DNA from: Oscarella lobularis
Lineage: Eukaryota > Porifera > Homoscleromorpha > Homosclerophorida > Oscarellidae
Length of the DNA stretch: 64,000 nt
Assembly (NCBI RefSeq): GCF_947507565.1
Contig: NC_089175.1
Location: 6,251,733 to 6,315,732 of the forward strand
Direction of reading: 5' to 3'
Positions within the stretch are counted from its first letter, which is position 1. The number at the start of each line of letters is the position of its first letter. Both the position numbers and the translations under genes were made by a program. Below are positions 62,201 to 64,000 of the stretch, piece by piece. The notes beneath the pieces were generated by a model that saw only the letters and a list, made by a program, of their open reading frames with translations, was not told where the DNA came from and ran no database searches.

Positions 62201-64000
62201 CTTTACGCAATATCAGTTTTCAATGCGAGCCTTCAACATTCGCCATCGTCGCGAAGGTGCTTGGTCAATTACGAAAGTCATTCGCACCGATGAAGGAAGT
62301 AGGAACTAGTAACGATGTTCATCGTTCAAGATTGATTTGGGTTTTTTAGAGCCGGGTCCACCCGAAGACGTTAGGGTATACGTGCGACGAGACGGGCGAG
62401 TCTAATGATCTCGTGGCATCGGCCGACGAAGAGCAACGGCATTATCACGATGTACGAAATCACCACGGATTGGGCCAACGCAACGGGAACGCCAAAAACA
62501 TCAACGATCATTCACAAGAACTATCCAACGGAACGGTATCTAGAAGTAGAAGGACTCCTATATCCGGCACGGTATTCCGTCGTTATTCGAGCAACGACGA
62601 AATCGGGATTGGGTGCTGGTAGCAAGGAGATATTCAGGTTCACGAAATATTTAGCTCCCGATGAGAGAACACCGCGCAACGTCAGTCATCGGTACCTTAC
62701 ATCGACGTCAGTGACTTTGAATTGGAAACGACCGTTATACCGTCAGAGTCTACTGAACTATACACTCTCTGTTCACAAAGTAGACGGATATATTTTGATG
62801 TCTACACGAGTTGTCAATGCGAATGAGACGAGTGCAAGTTTGACGCCGAATATGCTTTTCTCCGCTACGCTTGTTGCAGGTTACAAGGACGGGTCGTTCG
62901 GAGCTAGACGACTCTGATCATCATCTATTTCAGACGCCACCGTCTGGTAAGGTACATCGATAACGTTTTTTTTTTATTTTCAAAGAAGTGCTTGTTAGCT
63001 CCGTTGTCCGCTCCGCGAAATTTCATTGTTAGTCGAACGAATGAAAGCTCGACGCTTCTTCTGAGTTGGATTTCGCCTTTGGAATCCGATTTGAACGGCG
63101 TGCTGTGCCGCTACGTTGTACGGTACTCTCCGGTGAATGTGAATAGTTCCAATGCCAAAGGACCCGAGTTCATTGAGGCTGGAGCTCACGAAACGCGGCT
63201 TAGAGGACTAGAGCCGTACACCGAGTATGACGTAAAAATCGCGGCTGAAACGTGCAGCGTCGATCGGAAAGGTCCTTTCGCTTCTGCAAAAAACCGAACT
63301 GGAGAAGGAGGTTTGTCATATATATGTTATTCATGTAATTATCCAATTCTTTTTTTTCTAGTACCTAATAAACCAAACATTCGCTTGATTGAGAAAAATT
63401 CGACGTGGATAAAACTCGAGTGGAGAGTCGAGCCTAATGGAATTCTATTTCGAGTGGAAGCAAACATATCGTCTGATCAAGGATACGTATATAATACTTC
63501 GAAAAAGAGTGGTGAAGCGGAATTCTTTGATCTGGAACCTCACCATTCCTATACCGTACGTATTCGAGCGTACTCCGGGCGAGGAGCGGGCGCGTTTGGA
63601 ACTATAAATGTTTCCACTTGCGCAGCAGGTATACGCACGCACGCATGTTCTCACGCAACAATTGTGTATGTTGTTTGATATCGTTTATTTAAGCTCCCCA
63701 GTCTGCGGCTTTTATTCGCAATTGCGAATTTCTTCGGGGAAATCAAAATAAAGTAAAAGCGATTCGATTAAATTACACGGAAGTTTCTATGACGGACTGG
63801 CGTGGTGAACGCCAAGGATACCGCGTCAATTTGTTCAAAGGAAACGAAACGGGCATTGGCAGAGTTTTTAATGATACGAAGTACGTCGGAAAATCGATCG
63901 TTGAATCAGATGTCTTGAAGCTCGACGAGTCTATGATTGACTTCGACCAGTGGTATATACACGGTTACTTTGCAAGCGGAAAGTGGCCCTAATTGCGGTC
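59297..64000 (+). CDS. Multi-fibronectin-III extracellular protein (partial; frame interrupted)
   Basis: Large extracellular or cell-surface protein. A first region (59297-59895: GHEIATPFSAIETYNDSGIV, GETYEVKVTAKDVFGHQAHS) precedes a series of fibronectin III domains, mostly one per exon with phase-1 introns: about 60240-60535, 60610-60912, 60976-61273, 61331-61618, 61672-61925, 61983-62298, 62349-62640, 62650-62917, 62995-63309 and 63360-63628, then a C-terminal part from 63693. Typical motifs: VTISWKAIP, LPYSFYIVTVRGRTSMG, IFVSWTAPSEPRGKILDY, LSPYTYYRIEVKAEGG, LEPYTEYDVKIAAET. Frame slips occur near 59870, at an A-run near 60360 and near 62403. The stop near 63990 may be intronic. Specific family (for example a receptor phosphatase or Sidekick-like protein) cannot be told. 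Confidence 0.65.

Overview
This window looks like animal nuclear DNA. Genes are split by short GT-AG introns (about 45-120 bases), and the products include DSL/EGF Notch ligands, a CARD-death-domain adapter, leucine-rich-repeat receptors, fibronectin III proteins and an SLC16 transporter. The compact introns and early-branching gene content suggest a sponge, perhaps a homoscleromorph; that is inference. A run of exactly 200 Ns (52127-52326) marks a scaffold join.

Left half (1-35.4 kb). Almost every gene is on the minus strand, and the region is one large direct duplication. Copy A (1 to 18430) and copy B (about 22173 to 34953) carry the same order: arginyl-tRNA synthetase, a TIR-like gene, a secreted LRR gene, a transmembrane LRR gene, a fused DUF1537-kinase/PdxA enzyme, and a Delta-like Notch ligand. 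Copy A additionally has an SLC16-type transporter (1642-3467) and a second Delta-like gene (14838-17821). Both copies are decaying, with mostly different lesions: nonsense and frameshift changes in both kinase/PdxA copies, frameshifts in both ArgRS copies, and a clipped tail in the B Delta gene. The 3.7 kb between the copies holds a truncated MAT2B-like fragment, an intact RAIDD/CRADD-like CARD-death adapter and exons of an unrecognised gene joined to the end of ArgRS copy B.

Right-centre (35.6-59.0 kb). This is about 23 kb of satellite. One family is a 22-bp unit (two 11-bp halves) whose monomers flip orientation at a recurrent palindrome, with a 943-bp higher-order repeat near 42.5-45.3 kb. 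The second is a 19-bp unit carrying an inverted CCAAT box. Three near-identical modules (37.08-39.47, 47.87-50.52 and 55.85-58.51 kb) each contain a unique linker, a 19-bp array and a spliceable 5' gene fragment that resembles the cohesin regulator PDS5.

Right end (59.0-64.0 kb, plus strand). A large extracellular protein with at least nine fibronectin III domains, mostly one per exon, runs off the window. Its reading frame is interrupted at several points.

Taken together, the left half mixes developmental signalling (Notch ligands), innate-immune-type receptors and adapters, and an unusual bacterial-type four-carbon sugar-acid pathway fused into one intron-rich animal gene. The right half shows satellite capture and amplification of a gene fragment.
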